From NCBI RefSeq assembly GCF_010093535.1, contig NW_022985191.1, positions 280,240 to 344,239 of the forward strand: a DNA stretch of 64,000 nt, given 5' to 3'. This document shows positions 22,407 through 35,284 of this stretch, in pieces. Below the pieces are notes generated by a model that worked only from the letters and a program-made list of their open reading frames with translations, was not told the origin of the DNA and made no database searches. Each line of letters starts with the position of its first letter. Position 1 is the stretch's first letter. Source of the stretch: Lindgomyces ingoldianus (taxonomy: Eukaryota > Ascomycota > Dothideomycetes > Pleosporales > Lindgomycetaceae). Position numbers and translations under genes: made by a program.

Positions 22407-24429
22407 CTTTATGTTATTAAGTAGTTTATTTCTACTTTAACTTCTATTATAGTAGTAGGAACTAAGAACTTACTAGCCTTAAAGCTTACTTAGAAGTCTA
22501 GAGATAGCTTAACTTTCTTTTATCTAACACTACTTATAACCTGTAACCTTTTTAACCTAGTAATAAAATCTAACTAACTCCCTAATCTCTTACTGTTTAA
22601 TAGAAAATAAAAAGATTTACTTTTTTTTCTACATAAGCTCTAATATAAACTTAAAAAAAACATAGACTAATTCCCCTTTAAACACTTTTAGTTACTATAT
22701 ACCTACTTTTAACTTAACTATAATGTAACAGCTTTAATTAACTTACTAATAAATAAAAATATTATTAACTTAGATTAATTTATAGCATTTTTATAAAAAA
22801 CTTATAAAGACTTAAATAAAAAGTTAACAGCTCTAAGTTGCCTAAACACTTTATAATAAAAAAAAAAGCTTTACTTTACACTTTACTAAGTTTTACTAAC
22901 TTGCATCTAATATAGGCTTAAATAAGATAGGTTTAATTATAGCTTTATATAACTCTCTTTTAACTAAACTGTAACGCGCTATAGTAGGAGAACCCTTTTT
23001 AAATAACCTTAACATGTATGTAAACCTAATTACTACCTATAAGAATAACATAAGGTTTCTTCCTATATAAGCCCTAATACGCCCCTAAACTAGCGCAGTT
23101 GCAAATAAGAACTTTAATGTAATAAAAATTAATTTAAATTATGCTCTAGTTAGTTCTAAAAAGTGTAAAAATTATAAAAAAAAAAGTTAATACTTTAAGT
23201 GTAGTAAGCATAGTTATATTTTTTAAAACTACTCTATTTCTTTTTTTTAAGTTTGCGTAAGTAGTGCTGCTAGTACTTATTAAAGATTCTTACTATTTTA
23301 TTTTTATTTTTATAAAGGCTTTAACTTATATTTAAGCTTTAATCTTTTTTACTACTTTTAACATAGCTGCAGCTATAGCAGTAGAAGCCTGTAAAAAGGC
23401 TTATTCTAAGGCTAAGTTGCCCTTTAGGACTAATTTAACACTAGATCTCTGCTAACTTATAGGCTAAGTCCCCTACTAATAACTAAAAGTACTAAGTTAA
23501 TATTTTTATATATTTATAATAAAAAACTATATTAGCTTTAATATAAGCTCTTATTAACTTAGAAGTAAATAGTATAGGTTATATTAATAAAAAAACTAGT
23601 ATGTAAACTAAATCTTTAATTAATACTACTTACCTAAATAATTTACTTAACTAGATTTAATAAAAAATAACTTAAAAAAGGTTTTATTTTTTATACTATA
23701 ACTATTATAATTACCTACTAACACTATAAGAAGTAGATTAAACTCTATGTAATAAACATAAAATGTTATAACTTAATTCTAGAATAACTATAGCTATATT
23801 AGCATAAGGTTACCTTTAATTACTAAAAGTAAGTTCTAAACTTTAACTTTTTTTAATGCTAAGATATATGCTTACACTTACACCTAAACAACACTTAAGT
23901 AGCACTTAATATAGAAGGTTTTTAAACTTACTTTTTAATAACTTAGAAAAGAACTACTTAAGTAAGGCTAATAAGCTAGGCCTTTCACTAAGATAAGCTA
24001 TATAAAATAATTTAATAACTACTTAAACTTTAAAAAAAAAGCCTTTAAAAAATCTTTACTTACTTAATTTAAATATAAACTAGAACTTAAACAGTAGATA
24101 GACATCTGCTATATAAAACCTACTTTATTTATAACTCTAGCTTAATAACTAGATTATAAAATCTATATAGTTATAATTTCTAATATAGACTAAGCTTTAG
24201 CTCTCTAAAAACACACTAACCTAAAGATAATAGTCTCTTAAGACTACTATAACTTATTACATGTTTTTTTAAGATAAGTTTAATAAGCTTTTAATATAAT
24301 ATCTGTATAATTACTAAATAACTCTTAAGCCTAGTAAACAACCTAGTTATAGGCTACTATATAAGATATTACTAAATAAATTAAAAGTGCTTTAAAAATA
24401 CTTTAATAAAAACCTAAAAAAAAGTTATT

Positions 24430-24801
24430 TAAGCTAGCTTCTTACTAGTAGTGTTACTTATACTATTTATAAAGAAACTTAGAAGTAGGCTTTAATTCTA
24501 TATTAACTACTAAAGACTAAATGCTGTTACTATTAAAAACTAATACTTAATTTCTTTTTTATAAGAAACCCTAAGCTAACTAAGTAAAGTAAAGTATTTT
24601 ATAAAGTTAGATATTATTACTACTTTTAATAAGCTAAAGATAGTAAAGGGTAATAAGTAGCTAATAGTGTTTTAGACCTAATATAAACTATTTAAGTACC
24701 TAGTAATGCCCTTTAGCTTAGCTAACACGCCTAGTACTTTTTAACATTTTATAAATAACTTACTTTAACCCTACCTAGACGTGTTCTACACTATGTATAT
24801 T
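24430..24801 (+). pseudogene. G2b reverse transcriptase relic, part 1
   Basis: The frame reads ..LLILFIKKLRSRL.FYINY.RLNAVTIKN.., ..KYFIKLDIITTFNKLKI.., ..FKYLVMPFSLANTPSTF.., ..YLDVFYTMYI with stops at former Trp/Gln/Arg codons. These are the fingers and palm of a gypsy reverse transcriptase. It is cut by copia C2 between YI and DD of the catalytic YIDD box; the rest resumes at 30289 as NNILIYS. Confidence 0.85.
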
Positions 24802-25152
24802 TGTCAGATTGAAGCACTGTTTCTGGGCTTCCTGAGATGAATGATGGGTTTGGATATGATGTATGGGATGATTGATTAATTGTATTAATTGTCTTAATTT
24901 ATTAATCCTTTTTCTGCTCTACTTGTGTTGCTTGGCTTTTTGTTTTGCTGATCTGAGTCCCTTGCGCACTTGCCCTATGCGCGACTAGCTTGCAAAATGC
25001 TGCAATTTTCTGCAATTTGCTGTAAACTGCTGCAACATGCTGCAATTTGCTGCAATTTGCTGTAATTTACTGTTTAAGCTTATTGCTTGTACTATGTAGC
25101 AGCTTTTGACAAGCGTTCCTCCTGTCTTGACAGTAGGTGCGCAAATCTGACA
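24802..25152 (-). repeat. 3' LTR of C2 (351 bp)
   Basis: It contains a run of 10-bp units GCTGCAATTT at about 24999-25073. Compared with 29938-30288, nearly all its differences are C-to-T on the plus strand. Confidence 0.92.
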
Positions 25153-25769
25153 CACCCCCTTAGCTTGGACATGCTTTAAGCTGGTTTCTGATTGCGCAAC
25201 CTTAGTATGCTTCTAGGGCTTCCATTCTTGCTTTAATCTCTTCTATATCTGCTTCCTGACTGACTATCCTCTCCCTGACGTCAACTAGCTAAATTTGCTA
25301 AAGAAAGCTTAGCTATTTGCTGACTAGAAGCGCTTTAGTAAGTCTGTCCGCAAGCATCTTGCTAGAGGGGACATAGACAACCTTAATTATTTATTAAAAG
25401 ACTTCCTGCCAGAGCTAGTAGTTATAGATGTTAACATGTCAGAGCTTAGTTTAAAGTTAAGATATCTCTTTATTTACTAGTTAAATTGTCTGCTTGTTGT
25501 TGCACTAGATTATAATAGTTAAATTAGGCAGCTTAACTTATAGTTTATTAAGAAGCATTTTTATAAACATAGCTTTCTTAGCAACTTAGGATAGTGCAAG
25601 TAATTCTGCTTTTGTTGTTAATGTTGTAACTGTATCTTGTTTATTTACTTACTATGTAATCTATCTGCTAAATAGTTAAATAACGTAGCCTTAAAAGCTC
25701 TTCCTATTTAGTGTATTATCTATAAATAACGCATTGCTTGCTACTATAAGGTAGTCTTCTCCTCCTAAT

Positions 25770-26720
25770 TAGAGTGCGTACGTCTGTGTTGCATGTAGGT
25801 ACAGGATGACTTAATTAGCTGCATCCTAATAGTTAGATGCGGGATTTGTAAGAAACTGTGCAAGGCGTGATGTAGCAAAGGCAATGTCTAGTCTTGTAGT
25901 AACTGCTGCAAAGAGTAGAGATCTAATCTTCTGCTAATATTAATTTACCTTTAATAAGGTTGCAAAACTAGATTGCGGCATAAGTTTAATCCTACTTATA
26001 GGTGTAGCATGCTGCAGGTCCTTTCTATTAGCTAGCCTAGCTATCTTATTAATATATAAGGCCTGTAATAGCTAAATTATTTATTGCTGTTAATCTCTAA
26101 TAATCTTAACTCCTAGGAACTATTATAGGTCCTTGCCTCTTGTTAGGGTATACTTCTCTTGTAACTAGTCTACTACACGCTGTGCATCTGCTTTAAAGCC
26201 TTTTCTGTACGCAATAATAAAGTTGTCTACGTAGAAGAAGACAAATATTCTAGCTTTAGTTATGCAGTAGGGTTTATGTAGAACAGCTAAGAACTTAAGG
26301 CCTTTAAAAGTTATTATAAAATAGTGTTACTAAAGTAGAGGAGAAATTTATAGGCTGTATAGTGCTTTTTAAAGCTTTAGTATTGTACCTAGTTTCTAAT
26401 AGCCTCTTAGCATCTGCATGTAGATATTGCGGTTAATTGCTGCATGTATAAACACGTTAGTTATATTATATTGTTTAAGCTCTAGGTTAAAGCGTGCAGA
26501 TATTGCTATTAGCATTTAAAATAAGTGTTCTGCTAAGGTAGCAGCATAGGTGTCTTGTGTAGTAATGTTTCTCTATTAATTACTGCAGACTACTAGTTAC
26601 GCCTTACATCTTTGTAATCTATAGTGCTTGTTAAGCTTGTAGGTGTACACCTACATATAATCTAGGATCTGCTGTCTAGCTGCCTTAATTAGCTTTGTCT
26701 AAACCTCTGTCTAGGATTTT
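25770..26720 (-). pseudogene. C2 copia reverse transcriptase / RNase H relic
   Basis: On the minus strand the frame contains ITNVFIHAAINRNIYMQMLRG (copia DVxTAFLHG..VYM.QP.G, about 26450-26390), then FFYVDNFIIAYRKGFKADA (26245-26190) and RLDIAFATSRLAQFLTNPAS (about 25900-25840). These are the Ty1/copia polymerase core and the start of RNase H. The catalytic box is YVDN and stops are scattered. Confidence 0.8.
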
Positions 26721-29575
26721 ATTATCTAATAACTATCTAGGTGCGTTCTTTCTGCTGCCTTAAACATCTTATATAGAGAGTACTCCTCTAGTTACTTTTA
26801 AGTTAATAGTAGAGGTAGCAGCTAGCTTCTATAAGGTGTCTTTCTTTTACATAGTATTCTTATTAATGCTGCTTTATCTAGTGTCTTGCTACTATGCTTT
26901 TCTACACTTTTAAATTTTATGCTAGCTATAAAGGCTACAGCTTATAGTACAGTCTTTAATAACTCTATTTAGCTTAGCTTTAGTGCTGCTCTAGCTATTA
27001 ACTGCATAAGTAATGCTGCAGGTGGCAGAGTATTTAGAAGAGATAGATAGTTATCTCTAATCTTTCTTCCTTAATAGTAGCCTAGTAGGTTTACTTTATT
27101 AAAATTTAATGTATTATTTATAGTGTTATCTTTATAGAATAACTCTGTCTCTAGCTAATAACTAGGTGTTAGAAGCTTAATTATTCTAATGTATATAGCA
27201 ATTTTCTTTACTATGTTGTGCATAAGGTTATCTATTAGGTCTTTAGGCTTACTGCTAAAAATTAAGTGTTTGTTAAAAATAACATTATATGTACAGATTA
27301 CTTTTACTAGCAGTAGTATCTATACGCAGTAAATGTTTAATAATTAGTACCTAACTAGATATCTAATCCACACCTTTAGGTCTAGCCTCTGTAGCTTAGA
27401 TTTGTTCTAATGTGTGTTATTAGTTATTATAAATGCTTTACAGCTATAAGCTTTTAGATGTGTAAAGCTTAGCTTTTAAATTAATATAATAACTCTATTA
27501 TTTAGAGCTGCTTATGTAAAGAAGATCTTGTATAGTGTCTTCTAGTTATTAGCATAGTTTAGCGTCTAATTATATAGGTATACGCCTGCTCTAGTAATAT
27601 ATAGCTATATGTCCTATAGTAGGTTAGCATCTAGTTGCATAGCCTGTAACTTCTTCTTGTTTACACCCTCTAAGCGTTTAGCTTCTTTGTTCTAGGCTTG
27701 TGTATCTAGTGCTAAAGGCTTAACAGTTATTCTATGTAATGCTAGCTAGCGTTTTACCTTTAGTTTTACTATTATAATCTTATTATTAGCTTTAATAACT
27801 TTTATAGTAATGTTATAATAGTTCTTTAGAAAAAGAATAAAGATTATAAAAGCTTTAATAATTAATTTAGTAAGCTTATTATCCTTAAAGTAGAGGTCCT
27901 ACTAAAGGCTAGAATACTTATTAGTAATTAGCATTTAACTTTACTCTTTTATAATGCTCTGTGCTTTATATGCATAGAAATTAATTAACAGTCTCTTACT
28001 AGGTCTGCTGTTGCTAATTTGCAGTGCGCAGCTAATTTATTATTGTATCTTAGCTCTGCTACATAAGTTATATTAGACTGTTGTAATTCCTTTAATTCAC
28101 ACCCCCTTAGCTTACTATATAAGGCGTTAAAGTGTAGCTAGTCTAGAGTGTCCTAAACGCTTATGCTATAGCTTTACTAATGCTTTTTATAAACTACATT
28201 TAGTTCTTATGTTAATTATGTGTGTATAATATAAGCCCTTTTATAGTAGATAGTACTCTAACACCTATTAGCTATAGATCTTTATAAGATCTCTAATTAT
28301 TATCCTGTTTAAGGCCTTTAAAGCAGTTAGCTCTGCTTATGTGTCCTACTAGATTCCTTTCTGTTGCAGTAAGCAGAACAAGACTAGGTTACACAGCAGG
28401 TCTAGGCACAGTACAGCGTTATAAAGTATAAGACTATATGCTTAACTGTGTGTTCTATGCTTGCTTTTTAGGCTTAGTGTAATTAATCTGTAGCTTTAAA
28501 TCTATATGTAAGAGTTTTTAGACTAGATAAAGTCTTTTAGTGTTAGTAAATAATAGTTATAAATTTAATTAAAATTATTTATAATATAGCATGTTAAGCC
28601 TAAGTTAAAGATAAATAATTCTTTTAGCAGATATTTGTTCTAGTTTAAATTAACTATAGCTAGCAATGCAGCTACCTTAACTCTTAATACTTTCTAGCTT
28701 TTAAGTTAGTCTTCTTGTATCTCTAGCGTAGGTGTATGTAAACTCTTTAAAATTAGTATTTTTAAATTATGTCTACGCTGCTCTCTTAGCAGGCCTTAAA
28801 ATTCTAAGTTATGCTTACACTTTAATGCTATAAGCTCTTTAACTTTTTTATTTAGCATCTACTAGTCTAGTGCTCTGTCTAGATAGACATAGAAGCAGTC
28901 CTTTAGTGCATAGATGTGTCTGCATATAGAACATTTAGTGCCTCCTGTTTTAGTAGGTTTCTAGCTTAAGAATAACTTCCTATTATCTTTTTAATAACAT
29001 TAATGTTAAGGTCTACTCTATTTTCTTAATGTTATAACTTCTGCACTATAGGTGTTCTTATTTGTGCCCTAGGTAGTCTTTTTACTTTTAGTAAGGTATA
29101 ACAAGTTATCTATTGTAAAGGTAGCTTTATGCTTTCCTATATATATTAAATAATTTAACATTATATGTTTTTAAAAGCGCTTTATTATTTTTTTCTAATT
29201 TATGTCTAATGTAAACTGTCTGCTTTCTTAAAAGGTTGTAGACTAATAAGGGGCAACTTTATTTATAGTAGTTAGAAAGTCCTTTGCTACAGCATTAAAC
29301 TGCGTTGTTTCTAGAACATTTTGTGTCTCTGCTTCTGTAGCAGCGTAATCATACTCTGCTAGCTATAGGTTCTATATGCTCGCGTTTCTTAGCAGCTTTA
29401 GAGATGCATTATATTAGTTGTACACACATTTTTGTTTAAATTAGTTGTTAACGCCTACTGTAGCTTTAAGGTTTGTAATCTACTGTCTAAGTAGTTAATC
29501 TAGGGAACAGCATATATGCTGCAGATGTAGGCTAACTGTTAACTAGATAAAGACAATAATTTGTTAGAAGCTTAA

Positions 29576-29767
29576 TTACTTTTTTTTATAATTATGTCTA
29601 TTACTCTTATACTTGTTAGCCTTAATCTTATAGTATTTAATGGCTTCTTTAAAGGCTCTAACACTGCTTGTTAATAGCTTGTTTAGGTGCGTAGGCGTTT
29701 TAACATTAGAGGCTGGTGAAAACTCAGCTATTAGCGGCATCTCTAGAGCTCTTGGTTTGGAGATCAT
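29576..29767 (-). pseudogene. C2 gag 5' end
   Basis: A true ATG at 29767-29765 opens a 63-codon frame beginning MISKPRALEMPL. Its first ~25 codons use normal GC-rich codons, and then it becomes Lys/Tyr/Asn-rich and stops as RIP sets in. Position and orientation fit the start of Gag downstream of the C2 5' LTR and leader. It is a truncated relic, not a functional gene. Confidence 0.6.
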
Positions 29768-29937
29768 TTAGATGGTCAACTTAGGATCCACTTGCGGCCA
29801 GATGCTGTGCGCTACACATCTTAATTGCAGCTGCATCATCCAGGCTCTGTAGTCGGTGTGGTCTCGAAGGACGACTGTCGCGTCTCGAGGAGGCTGGGTG
29901 GCTATTTTGTATCAATGGAGGCACTGAGACTCTTAAT

Positions 29938-30288
29938 TGTCAGATTAAAGCACTGTTTCTAGGCTTCCTAAGATAAATAATAGGTTTAGATATAATGTAT
30001 AGGATGATTAATTAATTGTATTAATTGTCTTAATTTATTAATCCTTTTTCTGCTCTACTTGTGTTGCTTGGCTTTTTGTTTTGCCAATCTAAGTCCCTCG
30101 CGCACTTGCCCTATGCGCGACTAGCTTGCAAAATGCTGCAATTTTCTGCAATTTGCTGCAAACTGCTGCAACATGCTGCAATTTGCTGCAATTTGCTGCA
30201 ATTTACTGTTCGAGCTTATTGCTCGTACTATGTAGCAGCTTTCGACAAGCGTTCCTCCTGTCTTGACAGTAGGTGCGCAAATCTGACA
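29938..30288 (-). repeat. 5' LTR of C2 (351 bp)
   Basis: It has the same length and ends as the 3' LTR, with the 10-bp GCTGCAATTT units at about 30135-30209. The short open frame at 30061-30306 is part of this LTR. Its differences from the 3' LTR are mainly G-to-A. Confidence 0.92.
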
Positions 30289-30293
30289 ATATT

Positions 30294-32050
30294 AATAATA
30301 TTCTAATCTATAGCAATAGCCTTTTAGAGCATAAATAGCATATACGCCTAGTACTAAAGGCTATAGAAGAAGCAGGTCTGCAACTTAACATAGATAAATA
30401 TAAGTTCTACTAATTAAAGGTTATGTATTTAGAATATATAATTTTTATAAATAGCATTTAAATAGACCCTGTTAAAGTTTAGACTATGCTAGATTAGTAA
30501 TACTTAAAGAATATAAAGGATGTTTAAGCTTTTATAAAATTTACTAACTTTTACTAATAATTTATTAATAACTTTTTATAGCTAGTAAGCCTTATAATTA
30601 CACTTACTAAAAAAAAGATTTAATTTAACTTTAACTTAAATTACTAATAGTTCTTTAACTAGCTAAAAAAAGCCTTTACTAAAGCCTTAATACTCTACTA
30701 CTTTAACTTTAAACTACTAATACTTATAAAAGCTAATGCTTTAGACTATGTAGTAGTAAAAGTTTTCTTCTAGACTAAGCTAGATAGGACTATTAGGCCT
30801 ATTACATACTTTTTAAAAAGAATAAGCCCTGTAGAAGGTAATTATAAGATTTATAATAAAAAATTACTTACTATAGTACACTACTTTAAATAATAGCAAC
30901 CTAAACTAGAAATTGCAGCGCATTTAATATAGGTTCTATTTAACTATAAGAACTTATAGTACTTTATAACTATAAAATAACTTAGCTACTAATAAGCCTG
31001 TTAGTTTAAATACTTATTTTATTTTAATTTTAAGATTACTTATTATCTTAGTTAAAACAAAGGGAAACTAGATGCTTTTATAAAGTAATTCTAAAACATT
31101 CTTGCTTAAAAAGAAGTGTAAAAGGCTTAACACTAAACTCTACTTTAACTTAAGCTATTTTTAGACCTTAACTTAAATAAAACAGATTAAATAATTAATT
31201 AGATTATTACTAATAAGTATTTAAATAATAAATTTATCTAAAAAACCTTAGACCTGCTTTAAAATAGCACTAGTTAGTTAAAAAAAGTAACACTAGCTAA
31301 CTATAAAAACTAAAATAGTAAGCTGTATTACTATATCTAACTTATAATTTTTAATTTTAATAAACTAAAAATTAAACTACTCTAAATTATATACAACTTG
31401 CCTATTAAAGGACACTTAGGCAGAGGAAAGACTCTTAACCTACTATAGAGAGAGTACTACTAGCCCTGCATGTTCTATACTGTACGCTAATATGTATTAT
31501 GTTACTATACTTACTATAAAGTAAAGGCCTTTTAAAAAAAGTATAATAGCCTACTTAAACTGCTCTTAATCTTTAAATAAGCTTAGAAAGATATATTAAT
31601 TAATTTTATTATAAACCTACCTTTATCTAAAGGGTATATAAATATTATAGTAGTTGTTAATTACTTAACTAAGTATTAATACTTAATACTATGTTTTTCT
31701 ATAACTGCTCTTAATATAGCCTAGTTATTCTACTAATATATATAAGTTTACTATAGCCTGCCTAACATAATTATATTAGATAGAGGTACACAGTTTATCT
31801 TAGCCTTTTAGGACAAACTCTATAAATAGCTCTAAATTATCTTTTATCTATTTATAGCTTTTTACCTAGAGACTAACAGCTAGACTAAGAATATAAATGC
31901 TGTAATAAAATAAGTCCTATAAGTGTACACAAACTACTAGTAAGATAACTAGGTAAAATAGTTAGCTATAGTATAGTTTAAAGCTAATAACATAATATCT
32001 AAATTAACATAAGTATCCTTGTTTTTAGTAAACTATAAATACTACCTTTA
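30294..32050 (+). pseudogene. G2b pol relic, part 2: RT end, RNase H, integrase
   Basis: It starts NNILIYSNSLLEHK..LVLKAIEEAGLQLNIDKYKFY and continues through the thumb. An RNase H region follows about 30700-31020. The integrase appears about 31400-32050 (GHLGRGKTLNLL zinc-binding region, then the core). The frame is broken by many TAG/TAA stops and needs C2 excised to join part 1. Confidence 0.75.
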
Positions 32051-32741
32051 AATAAGATTTAAACTACTTTTAAATACCTCTTAACTAACTTATTAATCTA
32101 TATAAGTAATAAATATAAATAGACTTATTAATAAAATCTAAAATATATTTAAATATGTTTATAAAAAGCTTACATAGGCTTAAGCTTTTTAATAAGAGTA
32201 TGTAAACTAATTCTAAACCTTTACCTTTATGTATATAGCTAGCAAAAAGGTTTAGCTAAATGCTAGAAATATCTAAATAAACTAATAATTAAAGAAACTT
32301 AATTAGAAGAACCTTAGCCTCTTTATAGTAGCTTATATAGTCTTATTACATGCTTACTAATTAATTCTACCTAACAGCATAAAAATACACCCTGTGTTCT
32401 ATGTATTATTACTGCGCTAAGTAGCCTCTAAATCTAACTATTTACCTAGACAGCTAAACCTGCTACTTAAACCTATTATTATAAATAATAAACTAGAATA
32501 TGTTATAAAAAACATTAAATAGATCTAGTTTAATAAAAAGAAATGTATTTATATATACTTTATAAAATAGACTAGATATAATAAACTGTTATAAGAACTT
32601 GCAGAAGCTTTGTAAAAGAACTCTATAGTAACTTAATTTTACGCTTAATACTTATTTAAACTAAACCTATACTCTAATAAAGACAACCTAATGCTAGAAC
32701 TACTAATGTAAAAGATTCTTTTTTTAATAAGAGGGGAGTAC

Positions 32742-33059
32742 TGTCACAGTATTCTCTCTAGATTCTAGACATAACTATATTAGACATGTACTAGAGTATT
32801 ATTAGTGCATGTCTAACATAAATATAACATAACATAGACATAAACTTAAGCATAAACTACTTTAACACTAACTAAACTTAGAACAGGCTTAATTTATACA
32901 TAAAGTGCTTAGACTTTTAAGCTAAGTATTTAATTACTAATTTCTTTTTAAACCTTCCTGTTCCTTACATAAGGTCTTGTACCTACTATAATACCTTACA
33001 TAGTAATTAAACTAGACCTCCGTGAAGCTCTATAACCTTACTCGTGCACAATCGTGACA
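32742..33059 (+). repeat. 3' LTR of G2b (318 bp)
   Basis: It starts TGTCACAGTATTC after a polypurine tract (AAGAGGGGAGTAC). The final ~60 bp up to CACAATCGTGACA are unmutated. Confidence 0.92.
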
Positions 33060-33251
33060 AGCACTTATTACTCTAAAGCTAACTTTTAAGCTAGAGCTTA
33101 TAGATAGCTCTATAATACACTTTATATAAAGTAGGCATAAGCATACTGTTTCGTTTGCTAAAAGGTCAACCTCCTAGCTAGCACAGCAGAAGGATATATA
33201 TAGACGGATAGCTGTACGCGACACATACTAATAATTCTTAAGAAGTAGACT

Positions 33252-33837
33252 GTTACAGTCTATAGTTAGACCGGCGTAACTCCATCCGAAGTACTCTACA
33301 ATCTAGCTAGGTTAGGGCAGAGCTCGTTTACAGACTAATTAGAAGACGTGGAGGCAGCACAGCTGCCTAGGATTAGAGAAGAATGCATTATCTAGTAGGA
33401 AGGTAAGCTAAGGAATAGGAACAAGTTAAACAAGTTAAATAAGTTACGCTAGGTAAACTTATCTAAACTTAATTAACACATTTTTAGCACTATTAGACAT
33501 GTATATAGCTCTAACTTTAAACAACTTTTAAAAGGTGTGTTTAACATTTAGTTTATTTTTTACATAGACTAAGTAGCATTTTAGCTTTCTAAAAAGCTAT
33601 AATACTATCTATATATCTTGCAATGTATATACCTCTAATTCTATCTAACAGAACTGTTTAACCTAGCTACTATACTGCTGCTATAGAGACAAACCATAAT
33701 CTAGTTACCCTCCTCTACTCCATCAGCCTACTAGCCTTTACGTAGGACTGTACACCCTACTGTCGGCCCCTAGCCTCCACCCTACCTCCCTAGGGATAAC
33801 ATTAACCTGAGTGCCTTCTAAGGCAAGGATTGTAACA
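33252..33837 (+). repeat. Solo LTR of G1 type (586 bp)
   Basis: It starts TGTTACAGTCTATAG and ends AAGGATTGTAACA, flanked by the duplication TAGAC (33247-33251, 33838-33842). It resembles the G1a LTR (shared GACTGTTACAGTC end and TATATACCTCT segment). The internal region was lost by LTR recombination. Both ends are GC-rich and the middle is AT-shifted. Confidence 0.88.
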
Positions 33838-34951
33838 TAGACTTAACTAAAAAATTAGATTTACTAAGCTTATTAAGTTAAATAGCTAACTTACTAGTTA
33901 AAAAATTAACTTTTACTTTTTACACTAAAATATTATCTTTTATAGCTTTAGTTAAAGCAGGTAAGGCACTTTTTAAGTGTATGTAGAATAAAAAGAGCTA
34001 AAAACTAGCTACATATATAAGCTAAAGAATACAAAAGTAAGATCTTAATAACTTAGGTAAGCCTAAGGGTGTAGAAAGCAGAGGTATATATATAATACTT
34101 TTAAAAAGAAGTAGTAAATGTATTACTTTAGTTAATCTAAAGCACTTTTAAATAAACTTTTTTAGAGCATTTATTATTTATAATAATAAAGTGCTTAAAA
34201 CACTTTACATAGTGTTTTTTATAGCTACTTTTTTTAAGTAGCTTTAACTAAGAGCTTATAAGCTTTTAAAAAAACTTTTAAAATAAAAAATTTTATATAA
34301 ACACTTATATAAATTTTTTTTAAAATTATAGTATAAAAAAATAGCTACTCTACTTAAAAAAAACACTTAAAAAATTATATAAACTAAAGTAATATCTAAG
34401 CTACTTCTACTAAAGTAGGTTTTTATATATAAATTTAACTAAAATAAGTATTTTACTAAATGTAAAGCTTATATATGTGTATATAGTAATTTTTAAATTA
34501 AAGACTTACTCTAGTTAACCTATGCTACTACTTTTATAGCTTAATTTTTTTAAATAGTAATTATAATAGCAGCTTAATTTAACTTAAAAATTAAGTAATA
34601 TAATGTTATAAGCGCATTTTTAAACATGTACTATAAAGGTAAGCTAAAAGTAACATATAAGCTTTTAAAAAGCTTTATAAAGTCTAGCATATGTGTTAAG
34701 CTTTTCTAAGCTCTATATAAACTGCGCAACTTACTAATTTTATAGTACTAGAAGTGTTTATAAGCTTTTTAAAAGCTTAAGCTTATTTTATTTAAAAAGA
34801 AACTATGCTTATTTTTTAACTATAATTACTATATTTTACATTTTTTTATGTAAATAACATACTTTATATTTATTACTATAATAATAAGTTAGAAGCTTAC
34901 TAATTAATTAATATAATTAAGAAAATGTATAAGCTAGAAAATTAAAGGCTA
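33838..34951. other. RIP-degraded unidentified sequence, left part
   Basis: It is very AT-rich with no open frame. It was contiguous with 39251 onward before copia C1b inserted (GGCTA duplication). No family was recognised. Confidence 0.5.
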
Positions 34952-35231
34952 TGTCTGTACGCAGCAGCAGCGTCACGATCTGGATACAAGCGATCGCGCA
35001 CGAGCAGGACCACGTATCTATGTCACATGATGCTCGTGCGCGAACCTCTGTGCGCAAACATCTAGATATCCCCCTTTTCCTCTGTACAGAGGAAAGACAG
35101 GAGTAATAGAACTAGAAACATATTACTCTTACTTTACCTACTTTGTACACTATGTACACTATACACTACTTTTACTTTTGCTACTTAAGTGCTTATACTA
35201 TAAGCAGCTAGCTGTTAGAGCCTATTTAACA
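34952..35231 (+). repeat. 5' LTR of C1b (280 bp)
   Basis: The first ~130 bp are GC-rich and unmutated (GATCGCGCACGAGCAGG), in contrast to the same bases in the 3' LTR (AATTACGCATAAGCAGG). Confidence 0.92.
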
Positions 35232-35284
35232 CTAATTAGTAGTTAATTTAATTAACTATAAATTAGTAAAAGTAATAATAAAGT

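Larger units (their letters stand above)
24802..30288 (-). mobile_element. Copia C2, 5.49 kb, nested in G2b
   Basis: LTRs of 351 bp (24802-25152, 29938-30288) begin TGTCAGATT and end AATCTGACA, with the duplication ATATT (24797-24801, 30289-30293). Orientation follows from a polypurine tract just inside the left LTR (minus strand TAAGGGGGTG) and from the minus-strand coding order: gag start at 29767, integrase region, reverse transcriptase with FFYVDNFIIAYRKGFK (YVDN at 26233-26222, YVDD with Asp to Asn) and RNase H (about 25850-25770). The body is RIP-mutated, while the leader at 29750-29937 is not. Confidence 0.92.
17777..33059 (+). mobile_element. Gypsy G2b, complete chromovirus with two nested copia elements
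   Basis: Two 318-bp LTRs (17777-18094, 32742-33059) are flanked by the duplication AGCAC (17772-17776, 33060-33064). Removing C1a (18279-22406) and C2 (24802-30288) with their target duplications leaves about 5.66 kb, the same as G2c. The plus-strand order is gag, reverse transcriptase (24430-24801, continuing at 30289), RNase H, integrase (about 31400-32050) and a C-terminal chromodomain (about 32487-32640). All frames are mutated. The extreme left and right LTR ends are nearly free of RIP. Confidence 0.92.

Noticed and set aside
30061..30306. 81-codon plus-strand frame
   Set aside because: It is contained in the C2 LTR, antisense to the element, and repeats the GCTGCAATTT decamer.
33218..33236. 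GTACGCGACACA resembling the reverse of the S1 LTR start
   Set aside because: Only about 12 bases match, with no further S1 sequence next to it; chance cannot be excluded.
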